A stretch of 64,000 nt of DNA, from positions 248,001-312,000 of the forward strand of contig CAWVQJ010000094.1 in the NCBI GenBank assembly GCA_963932185.1, written 5' to 3'. Each line of letters begins with the position of its first letter. The first letter of the stretch is position 1. Made by a program: the position numbers and the translations under genes. Under the pieces are notes generated by a model. It saw nothing but the letters and a program-made list of their open reading frames with translations, did not search any database and was not told the origin of the DNA. This DNA comes from Troglohyphantes excavatus. Its lineage: Eukaryota > Arthropoda > Arachnida > Araneae > Linyphiidae. This document shows, in pieces, positions 34,728 through 48,511 of this stretch.

Positions 34728-36306
34728 TTTTTTTTTTAGATTTTTTCGAGTTTTTAAAAAAAAAAAAAATTTCCTGAAAAAGTGAAAAGTGACAAAATTC
34801 GTAATTTTCACAGCACGCCCTTATGGCTTGAAAAGTATCAATATGGCGTTAACTACATACCCAGAGGCAAATTTCAGGCCATTCCCATTGATAGTTTTGC
34901 ATATATGGAAAATGGGTATTTAAAAAACCTATTTTTCCATTAAAAAACGTCTTCTTTTGCACATTCCGGACGAACTATTAGTCGTAAGGACTATTTCTTG
35001 GTACCGTTGGAAGCGCACGGATTATACCTTTCTCCTCGAGCAAGAATTGTTTCATTGTGATCATTTGTCCGGCAGTTATGAGCCCATTTACCGAATGTGA
35101 AGCCAACTTCAAGAGGCCGCCACGGGCAAAATAAATTTTCTATTTCAAATCGGAAGACTGATTTGGAATCAAGATTTTTTACACTATTTTTTAGTGGCAA
35201 CGAAAAAATTTTAATTCTTTTTTTAGATTTTTTCGAGTTTTTAAAAAAAAAAAAAATTCCTAAAAAAGTGAAAAGTGACAAAATTCGTAATTTTCACAGC
35301 ACGCCCTTATGGCTTGAAAAGTATCAATATGGCGTTAACTCCATACCCAGAGGCAAATTTCAGGCCATTCCCATTGATAGTTTTGCATATATGGAAAATG
35401 GGTATTTAAAAAACCTATTTTTCCATTAAAAAACGTCTTCTTTTGCACATTCCGGACGAACTATTCGTCGTAAGGACTATTTCTTGGTACCGTTGGAAGC
35501 GCATAGATTATACCTTTCTTCTCGAGCAAGAATTGTTTCATTGTGATCATTTGTCCGGCAGTTATGAGCCCATTTACCGAATGTGGAGCCAACTTCAAGA
35601 GGCCGCCACGGGCAAAATAAATTTTCTATTTCAAATCTGAAGACTGATTTGGAATCAAGATTTTTTACACTATTTTTTAGTGGCAACGAAAAATTTTTTA
35701 TTTTTTTTTAGATTTTTTCGAGTTTTTTAAAAAAAATTCAATTTTCCTGAAAAAGTGAAAAGTGACAAAATTCGTAATTTTCACAGCACGCCCTTATGGC
35801 TTGAAAAGTATCAATATGGCGTTAACTACATACCCAGAGGCAAATTTCAGGCCATTCCCATTGATAGTTTTGCATATATGGAAAATGGGTATTTAAAAAA
35901 CCTATTTTTCCATTAAAAAACGTCTTCTTTTGCACTTTCCGGACGAACTATTAGTCGTAAGGACTATTTCTTGGTACCGTTGGAAGCGCACGGATTATAC
36001 CTTTCTCCTCGAGCAAGAATGTTTTCATTGTGATCATTTGTCCGGCAGTTATGAGCCCATTTACCGAATGTGGAGCCAACTTCAAGCGGCCGCCACGGGC
36101 AAAATAAATTTTCTATTTCAAATCGGAAGACTGATTTGGAATGAAGATTTTGCAAAGTATTTTGTAGTGCCAACGAAAAAATTTTAATTTTTTTTTAGAT
36201 TTTTTCGAGTTTTTAAAAAAAATTCAATTTTCCTGAAAAAGTGACAAAATTCGTAATTTTCACAGCACGCCCTTGTGGTTTGAAAATTATCAATATGGCG
36301 TTAACT
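31947..36306. repeat. Monomer array of H9, fused 6+3 (n=9)
   Basis: Anchors 32035, 32522, 33009, 33496, 33983, 34470, 34957, 35443 and 35930; subtypes S/A, B, A, B, A/C, D, B, C, D. The D at 34470 keeps its NotI site and tgtagtgcc tail but is followed by a long-A linker and a B monomer, so a subrepeat block and spacer are missing at this point. This is the only internal full D in the window. Confidence 0.92.
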
Positions 36307-36837
36307 GAAAACCCTCGAGCAAAAGAAGTTAATGTGTTACAGGATAAACAACTTTCAGAAAAGTGAAAAAAACATGAGTTTCATGAAATTTCCGTTGGAG
36401 AAACAAGTAATATAGATGAAGTTAATGTGTTACAGGAAAAACAACTTTCAGTAAATTGAAAAAAAATATGAGTTTCATGAAATTTCCATTGGAGAAACAG
36501 TAAATATAGATAAAGTTAATGTGTTACAGGAAAAACAACTTTCAGTAAATTGAAAAAAAATATGAGTTTCATGAAATTTCCATTGGAGAAACAGTAAATA
36601 TAGATAAAGTTAATGTGTTACAGGAAAAACAACTTTCAGAAAATTGAAAAAAAATATGAGTTTCATGAAATTTCCATTGGAGAAACAAGAAATATAGAAG
36701 AAGTTAATGTGTTACAGAAAAAACAACTTTCAGAAAAGTGAAAAAAAAATATGAGTTTTTAGGCTATTTCCATTGGAGAAACAGGAAATATAGAAGTTAA
36801 AAGTGTTTTGCAGCGAAAAAAAACCTTCAGAATAAAT
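36307..36837. repeat. 94-bp subrepeat block of H9 (k=5)
   Basis: Same two-copy deletion form as H1 and H10; four heat-shock-like motifs. Confidence 0.93.
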
Positions 36838-37411
36838 AAAAATCAGATAAATAAACACAAAAATAAAATAAAATTTATATGTGTAAAACGCTTTTTCACG
36901 CGATTTCCAGCACTTTTCCACAAATAGAATTGCGGCCGAACTACTGGAGCTATCGACTTGAAATTTGCTCTAGTCTACTAACGGTGATGTTTCCAGTCGA
37001 TTGGAAGTAGTTAGAAGGCGATCCGAGCACTAGAAATGAAATTTGATTTTTTTTCGTCGGAGGTATTTTTTTAATTTTTTTTTTTAAAGTCCAGCTTTGA
37101 AATATGATGGAAAAAATGTTTCGTCAATTTTCTATGTTAAAGAAATTTTTTAAAAAAAATTTAAGAATTTTTTTTCGAATTTTAATTTTTTTATTTTTTG
37201 AAAAAAAAAAATATTCCATGTTGTAAAGCATTAAAAATGGTTATATACGTATATTTTTATTTTGGACTTTGAAAAATTTTTGAACCATTTTCGCCCACTT
37301 AAAAAAAGTACTTAACCGGTCGCCGACCATGTTCTGTGGCGACAGGATCCTATACACTTCGCGACATGACGTATTTCCCGACTCCCGATTAAAAACTGCT
37401 TTTTCTCCAGC
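36838..37411. repeat. Spacer between H9 and H10
   Basis: Common form, no private variant noticed. Confidence 0.88.
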
Positions 37412-38850
37412 AATTTCCAGACCATTCCCGTTGATAGTTGGGTTTATATGGAAAAATTGGTATTTTAAAACCTTATTTTCCGTTAAAAAACGATTTCTTT
37501 TGCAAATTCCGGACAAACTATTCGTCGTAAGGTCAATTGCTTGGTACCGTTGGAAGCCCATAGATTATACCTTTCTTCTCGAGCAAGAATTTTTTCATTG
37601 TGATCATTTGTCCGGCAGTTATGAGCCCATTTACCGAATGTGGAGCCAACTTCAAGAGGCCGCCACGGGCAAAATAAATTTTCTATTTCAAATCTGAAGA
37701 CTGATTTGGAATGAAGATTTTGCAAAGTATTTTTTAGTGCCAACGAAAAAATTTTAATTTTTTTTTTAGATTTTTTCGAGTTTTAAAAAAAAAAAAAAAA
37801 TTCCTGAAAAAGTGAAAAGTGACAAAATTCGTAATTTTCACAGCACGCCCTTATGGCTTGAAAAGTATCAATATGGCGTTAACTACATACCCAGAGGCAA
37901 ATTTCAGGCCATTCCCATTGATAGTTTTGCATATATGGAAAATGGGTATTTAAAAAACCTATTTTTCCATTAAAAAACGTCTTCTTTTGCACATTCCGGA
38001 CGAACTACTCGTCGTAAGGACTATTTCTTGGTACCGTTGGAAGCGCATAGATTATACCTTTCTTCTCGAGCAAGAATTGTTTCATTGTGATCATTTGTCC
38101 GGCAGTTATGAGCCCATTTACCGAATGTGGAGCCAACTTCAAGAGGCCGCCACGGGCAAAATAAATTTTCTATTTCAAATCTGAAGACTGATTTGGAATC
38201 AAGATTTTTTACACTATTTTTTAGTGGCAACGAAAAATTTTTAATTTTTTTTTAGATTTTTTCGAGTTTTTTAAAAAAAAATCAATTTTCCTGAAAAAGT
38301 GAAAAGTGACAAAATTCGTAATTTTCACAGCACGCCCTTATGGCTTGAAAAGTATCAATATGGCGTTAACTACATACCCAGAGGCAAATTTCAGGCCATT
38401 CCCATTGATAGTTTTGCATATATGGAAAATGGGTATTTAAAAAACCTATTTTTCCATTAAAAAACGTCTTCTTTTGCACTTTCCGGACGAACTATTAGTC
38501 GTAAGGACTATTTCTTGGTACCGTTGGAAGCGCACGGATTATACCTTTCTCCTCGAGCAAGAATGTTTTCATTGTGATCATTTGTCCGGCAGTTATGAGC
38601 CCATTTACCGAATGTGGAGCCAACTTCAAGCGGCCGCCACGGGCAAAATAAATTTTCTATTTCAAATCGGAAGACTGATTTGGAATGAAGATTTTGCAAA
38701 GTATTTTGTAGTGCCAACGAAAAAATTTTAATTTTTTTTTAGATTTTTTCGAGTTTTTAAAAAAAATTCAATTTTCCTGAAAAAGTGACAAAATTCGTAA
38801 TTTTCACAGCACGCCCTTGTGGTTTGAAAATTATCAATATGGCGTTAACT
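37412..38850. repeat. Monomer array of H10, S/A-C-D (n=3)
   Basis: Anchors 37500, 37987 and 38474. Private actactcgtcg near 38007 breaks the dyad in the C monomer, and the linker reads aaaaaaatcaattttcc near 38280. Both are shared with H11. Confidence 0.93.
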
Positions 38851-39381
38851 GAAAACCCTCGAGCAAAAGAAGTTAATGTGTTACAGGATAAACAACTTTC
38901 AGAAAAGTGAAAAAAACATGAGTTTCATGAAATTTCCGTTGGAGAAACAAGTAATATAGATGAAGTTAATGTGTTACAGGAAAAACAACTTTCAGTAAAT
39001 TGAAAAAAAATATGAGTTTCATGAAATTTCCATTGGAGAAACAGTAAATATAGATAAAGTTAATGTGTTACAGGAAAAACAACTTTCAGTAAATTGAAAA
39101 AAAATATGAGTTTCATGAAATTTCCATTGGAGAAACAGTAAATATAGATAAAGTTAATGTGTTACAGGAAAAACAACTTTCAGAAAATTGAAAAAAAATA
39201 TGAGTTTCATGAAATTTCCATTGGAGAAACAAGAAATATAGAAGAAGTTAATGTGTTACAGAAAAAACAACTTTCAGAAAAGTGAAAAAAAAATATGAGT
39301 TTTTAGGCTATTTCCATTGGAGAAACAGGAAATATAGAAGTTAAAAGTGTTTTGCAGCGAAAAAAAACCTTCAGAATAAAT
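38851..39381. repeat. 94-bp subrepeat block of H10 (k=5)
   Basis: Two-copy deletion form; four heat-shock-like motifs. Confidence 0.93.
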
Positions 39382-39955
39382 AAAAATCAGATAAATAAAC
39401 ACAAAAATAAAATAAAATTTATATGTGTAAAACGCTTTTTCACGCGATTTCCAGCACTTTTCCACAAATAGAATTGCGGCCGAACTACTGGAGCTATCGA
39501 CTTGAAATTTGCTCTAGTCTACTAACGGTGATGTTTCCAGTCGATTGGAAGTAGTTAGAAGGCGATCCGAGCACTAGAAATGAAATTTGATTTTTTTTCG
39601 TCGGAGGTATTTTTTTAATTTTTTTTTTTAAAGTCCAGCTTTGAAATATGATGGAAAAAATGTTTCGTCAATTTTCTATGTTAAAGAAATTTTTTAAAAA
39701 AAATTTAAGAATTTTTTTTCGAATTTTAATTTTTTTATTTTTTGAAAAAAAAAAATATTCCATGTTGTAAAGCATTAAAAATGGTTATATACGTATATTT
39801 TTATTTTGGACTTTGAAAAATTTTTGAACCATTTTCGCCCACTTAAAAAAAGTACTTAACCGGTCGCCGACCATGTTCTGTGGCGACAGGATCCTATACA
39901 CTTCGCGACATGACGTATTTCCCGACTCCCGATTAAAAACTGCTTTTTCTCCAGC
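39382..39955. repeat. Spacer between H10 and H11
   Basis: Common form, no private variant noticed. Confidence 0.88.
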
Positions 39956-41394
39956 AATTTCCAGACCATTCCCGTTGATAGTTGGGTTTATATGGAAAAA
40001 TTGGTATTTTAAAACCTTATTTTCCGTTAAAAAACGATTTCTTTTGCAAATTCCGGACAAACTATTCGTCGTAAGGTCAATTGCTTGGTACCGTTGGAAG
40101 CCCATAGATTATACCTTTCTTCTCGAGCAAGAATTTTTTCATTGTGATCATTTGTCCGGCAGTTATGAGCCCATTTACCGAATGTGGAGCCAACTTCAAG
40201 AGGCCGCCACGGGCAAAATAAATTTTCTATTTCAAATCTGAAGACTGATTTGGAATGAAGATTTTGCAAAGTATTTTTTAGTGCCAACGAAAAAATTTTA
40301 ATTTTTTTTTTAGATTTTTTCGAGTTTTAAAAAAAAAAAAAAAATTCCTGAAAAAGTGAAAAGTGACAAAATTCGTAATTTTCACAGCACGCCCTTATGG
40401 CTTGAAAAGTATCAATATGGCGTTAACTACATACCCAGAGGCAAATTTCAGGCCATTCCCATTGATAGTTTTGCATATATGGAAAATGGGTATTTAAAAA
40501 ACCTATTTTTCCATTAAAAAACGTCTTCTTTTGCACATTCCGGACGAACTACTCGTCGTAAGGACTATTTCTTGGTACCGTTGGAAGCGCATAGATTATA
40601 CCTTTCTTCTCGAGCAAGAATTGTTTCATTGTGATCATTTGTCCGGCAGTTATGAGCCCATTTACCGAATGTGGAGCCAACTTCAAGAGGCCGCCACGGG
40701 CAAAATAAATTTTCTATTTCAAATCTGAAGACTGATTTGGAATCAAGATTTTTTACACTATTTTTTAGTGGCAACGAAAAATTTTTAATTTTTTTTTAGA
40801 TTTTTTCGAGTTTTTTAAAAAAAAATCAATTTTCCTGAAAAAGTGAAAAGTGACAAAATTCGTAATTTTCACAGCACGCCCTTATGGCTTGAAAAGTATC
40901 AATATGGCGTTAACTACATACCCAGAGGCAAATTTCAGGCCATTCCCATTGATAGTTTTGCATATATGGAAAATGGGTATTTAAAAAACCTATTTTTCCA
41001 TTAAAAAACGTCTTCTTTTGCACTTTCCGGACGAACTATTAGTCGTAAGGACTATTTCTTGGTACCGTTGGAAGCGCACGGATTATACCTTTCTCCTCGA
41101 GCAAGAATGTTTTCATTGTGATCATTTGTCCGGCAGTTATGAGCCCATTTACCGAATGTGGAGCCAACTTCAAGCGGCCGCCACGGGCAAAATAAATTTT
41201 CTATTTCAAATCGGAAGACTGATTTGGAATGAAGATTTTGCAAAGTATTTTGTAGTGCCAACGAAAAAATTTTAATTTTTTTTTAGATTTTTTCGAGTTT
41301 TTAAAAAAAATTCAATTTTCCTGAAAAAGTGACAAAATTCGTAATTTTCACAGCACGCCCTTGTGGTTTGAAAATTATCAATATGGCGTTAACT
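39956..41394. repeat. Monomer array of H11, S/A-C-D (n=3)
   Basis: Anchors 40044, 40531 and 41018. Sister of H10 at an offset of 2544 bp, sharing actactcgtcg (40551) and the aaaaatcaatttt linker, but followed by a seven-copy subrepeat block where H10 has five. Confidence 0.93.
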
Positions 41395-42114
41395 GAAAAC
41401 CCTCGAGCAAAAGAAGTTAATGTGTTACAGGATAAACAACTTTCAGAAAAGTGAAAAAAACATGAGTTTCATGAAATTTCTATTGGAGGAACAGTAAATA
41501 TAGAAGAAGTTAATGTGTTACATGAAAAGCAACTTTCAGAAAATTGAAAAAAAATATGAGTTTCATGAAATTTCCGTTGGAGAAACAAGTAATATAGAAG
41601 AAGTTAATGTTGTTACAGGAAAAGCAACTTTCAGAAAAGTGAAAAAAAGTATGAGTTTCATGAAATTTCCATTGGAGAAACAGTAAATATAGATGAAGTT
41701 AATGTGTTACAGGAAAAACAACTTTCAGTAAATTGAAAAAAAATATGAGTTTCATGAAATTTCCATTGGAGAAACAGTAAATATAGATAAAGTTAATGTG
41801 TTACAGGAAAAACAACTTTCAGTAAATTGAAAAAAAATATGAGTTTCATGAAATTTCCATTGGAGAAACAGTAAATATAGATAAAGTTAATGTGTTACAG
41901 GAAAAACAACTTTCAGAAAATTGAAAAAAAATATGAGTTTCATGAAATTTCCATTGGAGAAACAAGAAATATAGAAGAAGTTAATGTGTTACAGAAAAAA
42001 CAACTTTCAGAAAAGTGAAAAAAAAATATGAGTTTTTAGGCTATTTCCATTGGAGAAACAGGAAATATAGAAGTTAAAAGTGTTTTGCAGCGAAAAAAAA
42101 CCTTCAGAATAAAT
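41395..42114. repeat. 94-bp subrepeat block of H11 (k=7)
   Basis: Canonical order; six heat-shock-like motifs. Confidence 0.93.
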
Positions 42115-42688
42115 AAAAATCAGATAAATAAACACAAAAATAAAATAAAATTTATATGTGTAAAACGCTTTTTCACGCGATTTCCAGCACTTTTCCACAA
42201 ATAGAATTGCGGCCGAACTACTGGAGCTATCGACTTGAAATTTGCTCTAGTCTACTAACGGTGATGTTTCCAGTCGATTGGAAGTAGTTAGAAGGCGATC
42301 CGAGCACTAGAAATGAAATTTGATTTTTTTTCGTCGGAGGTATTTTTTTAATTTTTTTTTTTAAAGTCCAGCTTTGAAATATGATGGAAAAAATGTTTCG
42401 TCAATTTTCTATGTTAAAGAAATTTTTTAAAAAAAATTTAAGAATTTTTTTTCGAATTTTAATTTTTTTATTTTTTGAAAAAAAAAAATATTCCATGTTG
42501 TAAAGCATTAAAAATGGTTATATACGTATATTTTTATTTTGGACTTTGAAAAATTTTTGAACCATTTTCGCCCACTTAAAAAAAGTACTTAACCGGTCGC
42601 CGACCATGTTCTGTGGCGACAGGATCCTATACACTTCGCGACATGACGTATTTCCCGACTCCCGATTAAAAACTGCTTTTTCTCCAGC
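42115..42688. repeat. Spacer between H11 and H12
   Basis: Common form, no private variant noticed. Confidence 0.88.
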
Positions 42689-45600
42689 AATTTCCAGACC
42701 ATTCCCGTTGATAGTTGGGTTTATATGGAAAAATTGGTATTTTAAAACCTTATTTTCCGTTAAAAAACGATTTCTTTTGCAAATTCCGGACAAACTATTC
42801 GTCGTAAGGTCAATTGCTTGGTACCGTTGGAAGCCCATAGATTATACCTTTCTTCTCGAGCAAGAATTTTTTCATTGTGATCATTTGTCCGGCAGTTATG
42901 AGCCCATTTACCGAATGTGGAGCCAACTTCAAGAGGCCGCCACGGGCAAAATAAATTTTCTATTTCAAATCTGAAGACTGATTTGGAATGAAGATTTTGC
43001 AAAGTATTTTTTAGTGCCAACGAAAAAATTTTAATTTTTTTTTTAGATTTTTTCGAGTTTTAAAAAAAAAAAAAAAATTCCTGAAAAAGTGAAAAGTGAC
43101 AAAATTCGTAATTTTCACAGCACGCCCTTATGGCTTGAAAAGTATCAATATGGCGTTAACTACATACCCAGAGGCAAATTTCAGGCCATTCCCATTGATA
43201 GTTTTGCATATATGGAAAATGGGTATTTAAAAAACCTATTTTTCCATTAAAAAACGTCTTCTTTTGCACATTCCGGACGAACTATTAGTCGTAAGGACTA
43301 TTTCTTGGTACCGTTGGAAGCGCACGGATTATACCTTTCTCCTCGAGCAAGAATTGTTTCATTGTGATCATTTGTCCGGCAGTTATGAGCCCATTTACCG
43401 AATGTGAAGCCAACTTCAAGAGGCCGCCACGGGCAAAATAAATTTTCTATTTCAAATCGGAAGACTGATTTGGAATCAAGATTTTTTACACTATTTTTTA
43501 GTGGCAACGAAAAAATTTTAATTCTTTTTTTAGATTTTTTCGAGTTTTTAAAAAAAAAAAAAAATTCCTAAAAAAGTGAAAAGTGACAAAATTCGTAATT
43601 TTCACAGCACGCCCTTATGGCTTGAAAAGTATCAATATGGCGTTAACTCCATACCCAGAGGCAAATTTCAGGCCATTCCCATTGATAGTTTTGCATATAT
43701 GGAAAATGGGTATTTAAAAAACCTATTTTTCCATTAAAAAACGTCTTCTTTTGCACATTCCGGACGAACTATTCGTCGTAAGGTCAATTGCTTGGTACCG
43801 TTGGAAGCCCATAGATTATACCTTTCTTCTCGAGCAAGAATTTTTTCATTGTGATCATTTGTCCGGCAGTTATGAGCCCATTTACCGAATGTGGAGCCAA
43901 CTTCAAGAGGCCGCCACGGGCAAAATAAATTTTCTATTTCAAATCTGAAGACTGATTTGGAATGAAGATTTTGCAAAGTATTTTTTAGTGCCAACGAAAA
44001 AATTTTAATTTTTTTTTTAGATTTTTTCGAGTTTTTAAAAAAAAAAAAATTTTCCTGAAAAAGTGAAAAGTGACAAAATTCGTAATTTTCACAGCACGCC
44101 CTTATGGCTTGAAAAGTATCAATATGGCGTTAACTACATACCCAGAGGCAAATTTCAGGCCATTCCCATTGATAGTTTTGCATATATGGAAAATGGGTAT
44201 TTAAAAAACCTATTTTTCCATTAAAAAACGTCTTCTTTTGCACATTCCGGACGAACTATTAGTCGTAAGGACTATTTCTTGGTACCGTTGGAAGCGCACG
44301 GATTATACCTTTCTCCTCGAGCAAGAATTGTTTCATTGTGATCATTTGTCCGGCAGTTATGAGCCCATTTACCGAATGTGAAGCCAACTTCAAGAGGCCG
44401 CCACGGGCAAAATAAATTTTCTATTTCAAATCGGAAGACTGATTTGGAATCAAGATTTTTTACACTATTTTTTAGTGGCAACGAAAAAATTTTAATTCTT
44501 TTTTTAGATTTTTTCGAGTTTTTAAAAAAAAAAAAAATTCCTAAAAAAGTGAAAAGTGACAAAATTCGTAATTTTCACAGCACGCCCTTATGGCTTGAAA
44601 AGTATCAATATGGCGTTAACTCCATACCCAGAGGCAAATTTCAGGCCATTCCCATTGATAGTTTTGCATATATGGAAAATGGGTATTTAAAAAACCTATT
44701 TTTCCATTAAAAAACGTCTTCTTTTGCACATTCCGGACGAACTATTCGTCGTAAGGTCAATTGCTTGGTACCGTTGGAAGCCCATAGATTATACCTTTCT
44801 TCTCGAGCAAGAATTTTTTCATTGTGATCATTTGTCCGGCAGTTATGAGCCCATTTACCGAATGTGGAGCCAACTTCAAGAGGCCGCCACGGGCAAAATA
44901 AATTTTCTATTTCAAATCTGAAGACTGATTTGGAATGAAGATTTTGCAAAGTATTTTTTAGTGCCAACGAAAAAATTTTAATTTTTTTTTTAGATTTTTT
45001 CGAGTTTTTAAAAAAAAAAAAATTTTCCTGAAAAAGTGAAAAGTGACAAAATTCGTAATTTTCACAGCACGCCCTTATGGCTTGAAAAGTATCAATATGG
45101 CGTTAACTACATACCCAGAGGCAAATTTCAGGCCATTCCCATTGATAGTTTTGCATATATGGAAAATGGGTATTTAAAAAACCTATTTTTTAATTAAAAA
45201 ACGTCTTCTTTTGCACATTCCGGACGAACTATTAGTCGTAAGGACTATTTCTTGGTACCGTTGGAAGCGCACGGATTATACCTTTCTCCTCGAGCAAGAA
45301 TTGTTTCATTGTGATCATTTGTCCGGCAGTTATGAGCCCATTTACCGAATGTGAAGCCAACTTCAAGAGGCCGCCACGGGCAAAATAAATTTTCTATTTC
45401 AAATCGGAAGACTGATTTGGAATCAAGATTTTTTACACTATTTTTTAGTGGCAACGAAAAAATTTTAATTCTTTTTTTAGATTTTTTCGAGTTTTTAAAA
45501 AAAAAAAAAAAATTCCTAAAAAAGTGAAAAGTGACAAAATTCGTAATTTTCACAGCACGCCCTTATGGCTTGAAAAGTATCAATATGGCGTTAACTCCAT

Positions 45601-48511
45601 ACCCAGAGGCAAATTTCAGGCCATTCCCATTGATAGTTTTGCATATATGGAAAATGGGTATTTAAAAAACCTATTTTTCCATTAAAAAACGTCTTCTTTT
45701 GCACATTCCGGACGAACTATTCGTCGTAAGGACTATTTCTTGGTACCGTTGGAAGCGCATAGATTATACCTTTCTTCTCGAGCAAGAATTGTTTCATTGT
45801 GATCATTTGTCCGGCAGTTATGAGCCCATTTACCGAATGTGGAGCCAACTTCAAGAGGCCGCCACGGGCAAAATAAATTTTCTATTTCAAATCTGAAGAC
45901 TGATTTGGAATCAAGATTTTTTACACTATTTTTTAGTGGCAACGAAAAATTTTTAATTTTTTTTTAGATTTTTTCGAGTTTTTTAAAAAAAATTCAATTT
46001 TCCTGAAAAAGTGAAAAGTGACAAAATTCGTAATTTTCACAGCACGCCCTTATGGCTTGAAAAGTATCAATATGGCGTTAACTACATACCCAGAGGCAAA
46101 TTTCAGGCCATTCCCATTGATAGTTTTGCATATATGGAAAATGGGTATTTAAAAAACCTATTTTTCCATTAAAAAACGTCTTCTTTTGCACTTTCCGGAC
46201 GAACTATTAGTCGTAAGGACTATTTCTTGGTACCGTTGGAAGCGCACGGATTATACCTTTCTCCTCGAGCAATAATTGTTTCCTTGTGATCATTTGTCCG
46301 GCAGTTATGAGCCCATTTACCGAATGTGAAGCCAACTTCAAGAGGCCGCCACGGGCAAAATAAATTTTCTATTTCAAATCGGAAGACTGATTTGGAATCA
46401 AGATTTTTTACACTATTTTTTAGTGGCAACGAAAAAATTTTAATTCTTTTTTTAGATTTTTTCGAGTTTTTAAAAAAAAAAAAAAATTCCTAAAAAAGTG
46501 AAAAGTGACAAAATTCGTAATTTTCACAGCACGCCCTTATGGCTTGAAAAGTATCAATATGGCGTTAACTCCATACCCAGAGGCAAATTTCAGGCCATTC
46601 CCATTGATAGTTTTGCATATATGGAAAATGGGTATTTAAAAAACCTATTTTTCCATTAAAAAACGTCTTCTTTTGCACATTCCGGACGAACTATTCGTCG
46701 TAAGGTCAATTGCTTGGTACCGTTGGAAGCCCATAGATTATACCTTTATTCTCGAGCAAGAATTTTTTCATTGTGATCATTTGTCCGGCAGTTATGAGCC
46801 CATTTACCGAATGTGGAGTCAACTTCAAGAGGCCGCCACGGGCAAAATAAATTTTCTATTTCAAATCTGAAGACTGATTTGGAATGAAGATTTTGCAAAG
46901 TATTTTTTAGTGCCAACGAAAAAATTTTAATTTTTTTTTTAGATTTTTTCGAGTTTTTAAAAAAAAAAAAAATTTCCTGAAAAAGTGAAAAGTGACAAAA
47001 TTCGTAATTTTCACAGCACGCCCTTATGGCTTGAAAAGTATCAATATGGCGTTAACTACATACCCAGAGGCAAATTTCAGGCCATTCCCATTGATAGTTT
47101 TGCATATATGGAAAATGGGTATTTAAAAAACCTATTTTTCCATTAAAAAACGTCTTCTTTTGCACATTCCGGACGAACTATTAGTCGTAAGGACTATTTC
47201 TTGGTACCGTTGGAAGCGCACGGATTATACCTTTCTCCTCGAGCAAGAATTGTTTCATTGTGATCATTTGTCCGGCAGTTATGAGCCCATTTACCGAATG
47301 TGAAGCCAACTTCAAGAGGCCGCCACGGGCAAAATAAATTTTCTATTTCAAATCGGAAGACTGATTTGGAATCAAGATTTTTTACACTATTTTTTAGTGG
47401 CAACGAAAAAATTTTAATTCTTTTTTTAGATTTTTTCGAGTTTTTAAAAAAAAAAAAAAAATTCCTAAAAAAGTGAAAAGTGACAAAATTCGTAATTTTC
47501 ACAGCACGCCCTTATGGCTTGAAAAGTATCAATATGGCGTTAACTCCATACCCAGAGGCAAATTTCAGGCCATTCCCATTGATAGTTTTGCATATATGGA
47601 AAATGGGTATTTAAAAAACCTATTTTTCCATTAAAAAACGTCTTCTTTTGCACATTCCGGACGAACTATTCGTCGTAAGGACTATTTCTTGGTACCGTTG
47701 GAAGCGCATAGATTATACCTTTCTTCTCGAGCAAGAATTGTTTCATTGTGATCATTTGTCCGGCAGTTATGAGCCCATTTACCGAATGTGGAGCCAACTT
47801 CAAGAGGCCGCCACGGGCAAAATAAATTTTCTATTTCAAATCTGAAGACTGATTTGGAATCAAGATTTTTTACACTATTTTTTAGTGGCAACGAAAAATT
47901 TTTAATTTTTTTTTAGATTTTTTCGAGTTTTTTAAAAAAAATTCAATTTTCCTGAAAAAGTGAAAAGTGACAAAATTCGTAATTTTCACAGCACGCCCTT
48001 ATGGCTTGAAAAGTATCAATATGGCGTTAACTACATACCCAGAGGCAAATTTCAGGCCATTCCCATTGATAGTTTTGCATATATGGAAAATGGGTATTTA
48101 AAAAACCTATTTTTCCATTAAAAAACGTCTTCTTTTGCACTTTCCGGACGAACTATTAGTCGTAAGGACTATTTCTTGGTACCGTTGGAAGCGCACGGAT
48201 TATACCTTTCTCCTCGAGCAAGAATGTTTTCATTGTGATCATTTGTCCGGCAGTTATGAGCCCATTTACCGAATGTGGAGCCAACTTCAAGCGGCCGCCA
48301 CGGGCAAAATAAATTTTCTATTTCAAATCGGAAGACTGATTTGGAATGAAGATTTTGCAAAGTATTTTGTAGTGCCAACGAAAAAATTTTAATTTTTTTT
48401 TAGATTTTTTCGAGTTTTTAAAAAAAATTCAATTTTCCTGAAAAAGTGACAAAATTCGTAATTTTCACAGCACGCCCTTGTGGTTTGAAAATTATCAATA
48501 TGGCGTTAACT
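42689..48511. repeat. Monomer array of H12, longest (n=12)
   Basis: Anchors 42777, 43264, 43751, 44238, 44724, 45211, 45699, 46186, 46673, 47160, 47648 and 48135; subtypes S/A, B, A, B, A, B, C, D/B hybrid, A, B, C, D. The series runs through A-B-C-D twice, with the inner D replaced by a D-head/B-tail hybrid (46186). That hybrid has private gagcaataattgtttccttgtg-region changes near 46272-46283. The next A has ctttattctcgag (46747) and gtggagtcaac (46819). The monomer at 45211 has a damaged hairpin. Confidence 0.92.
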
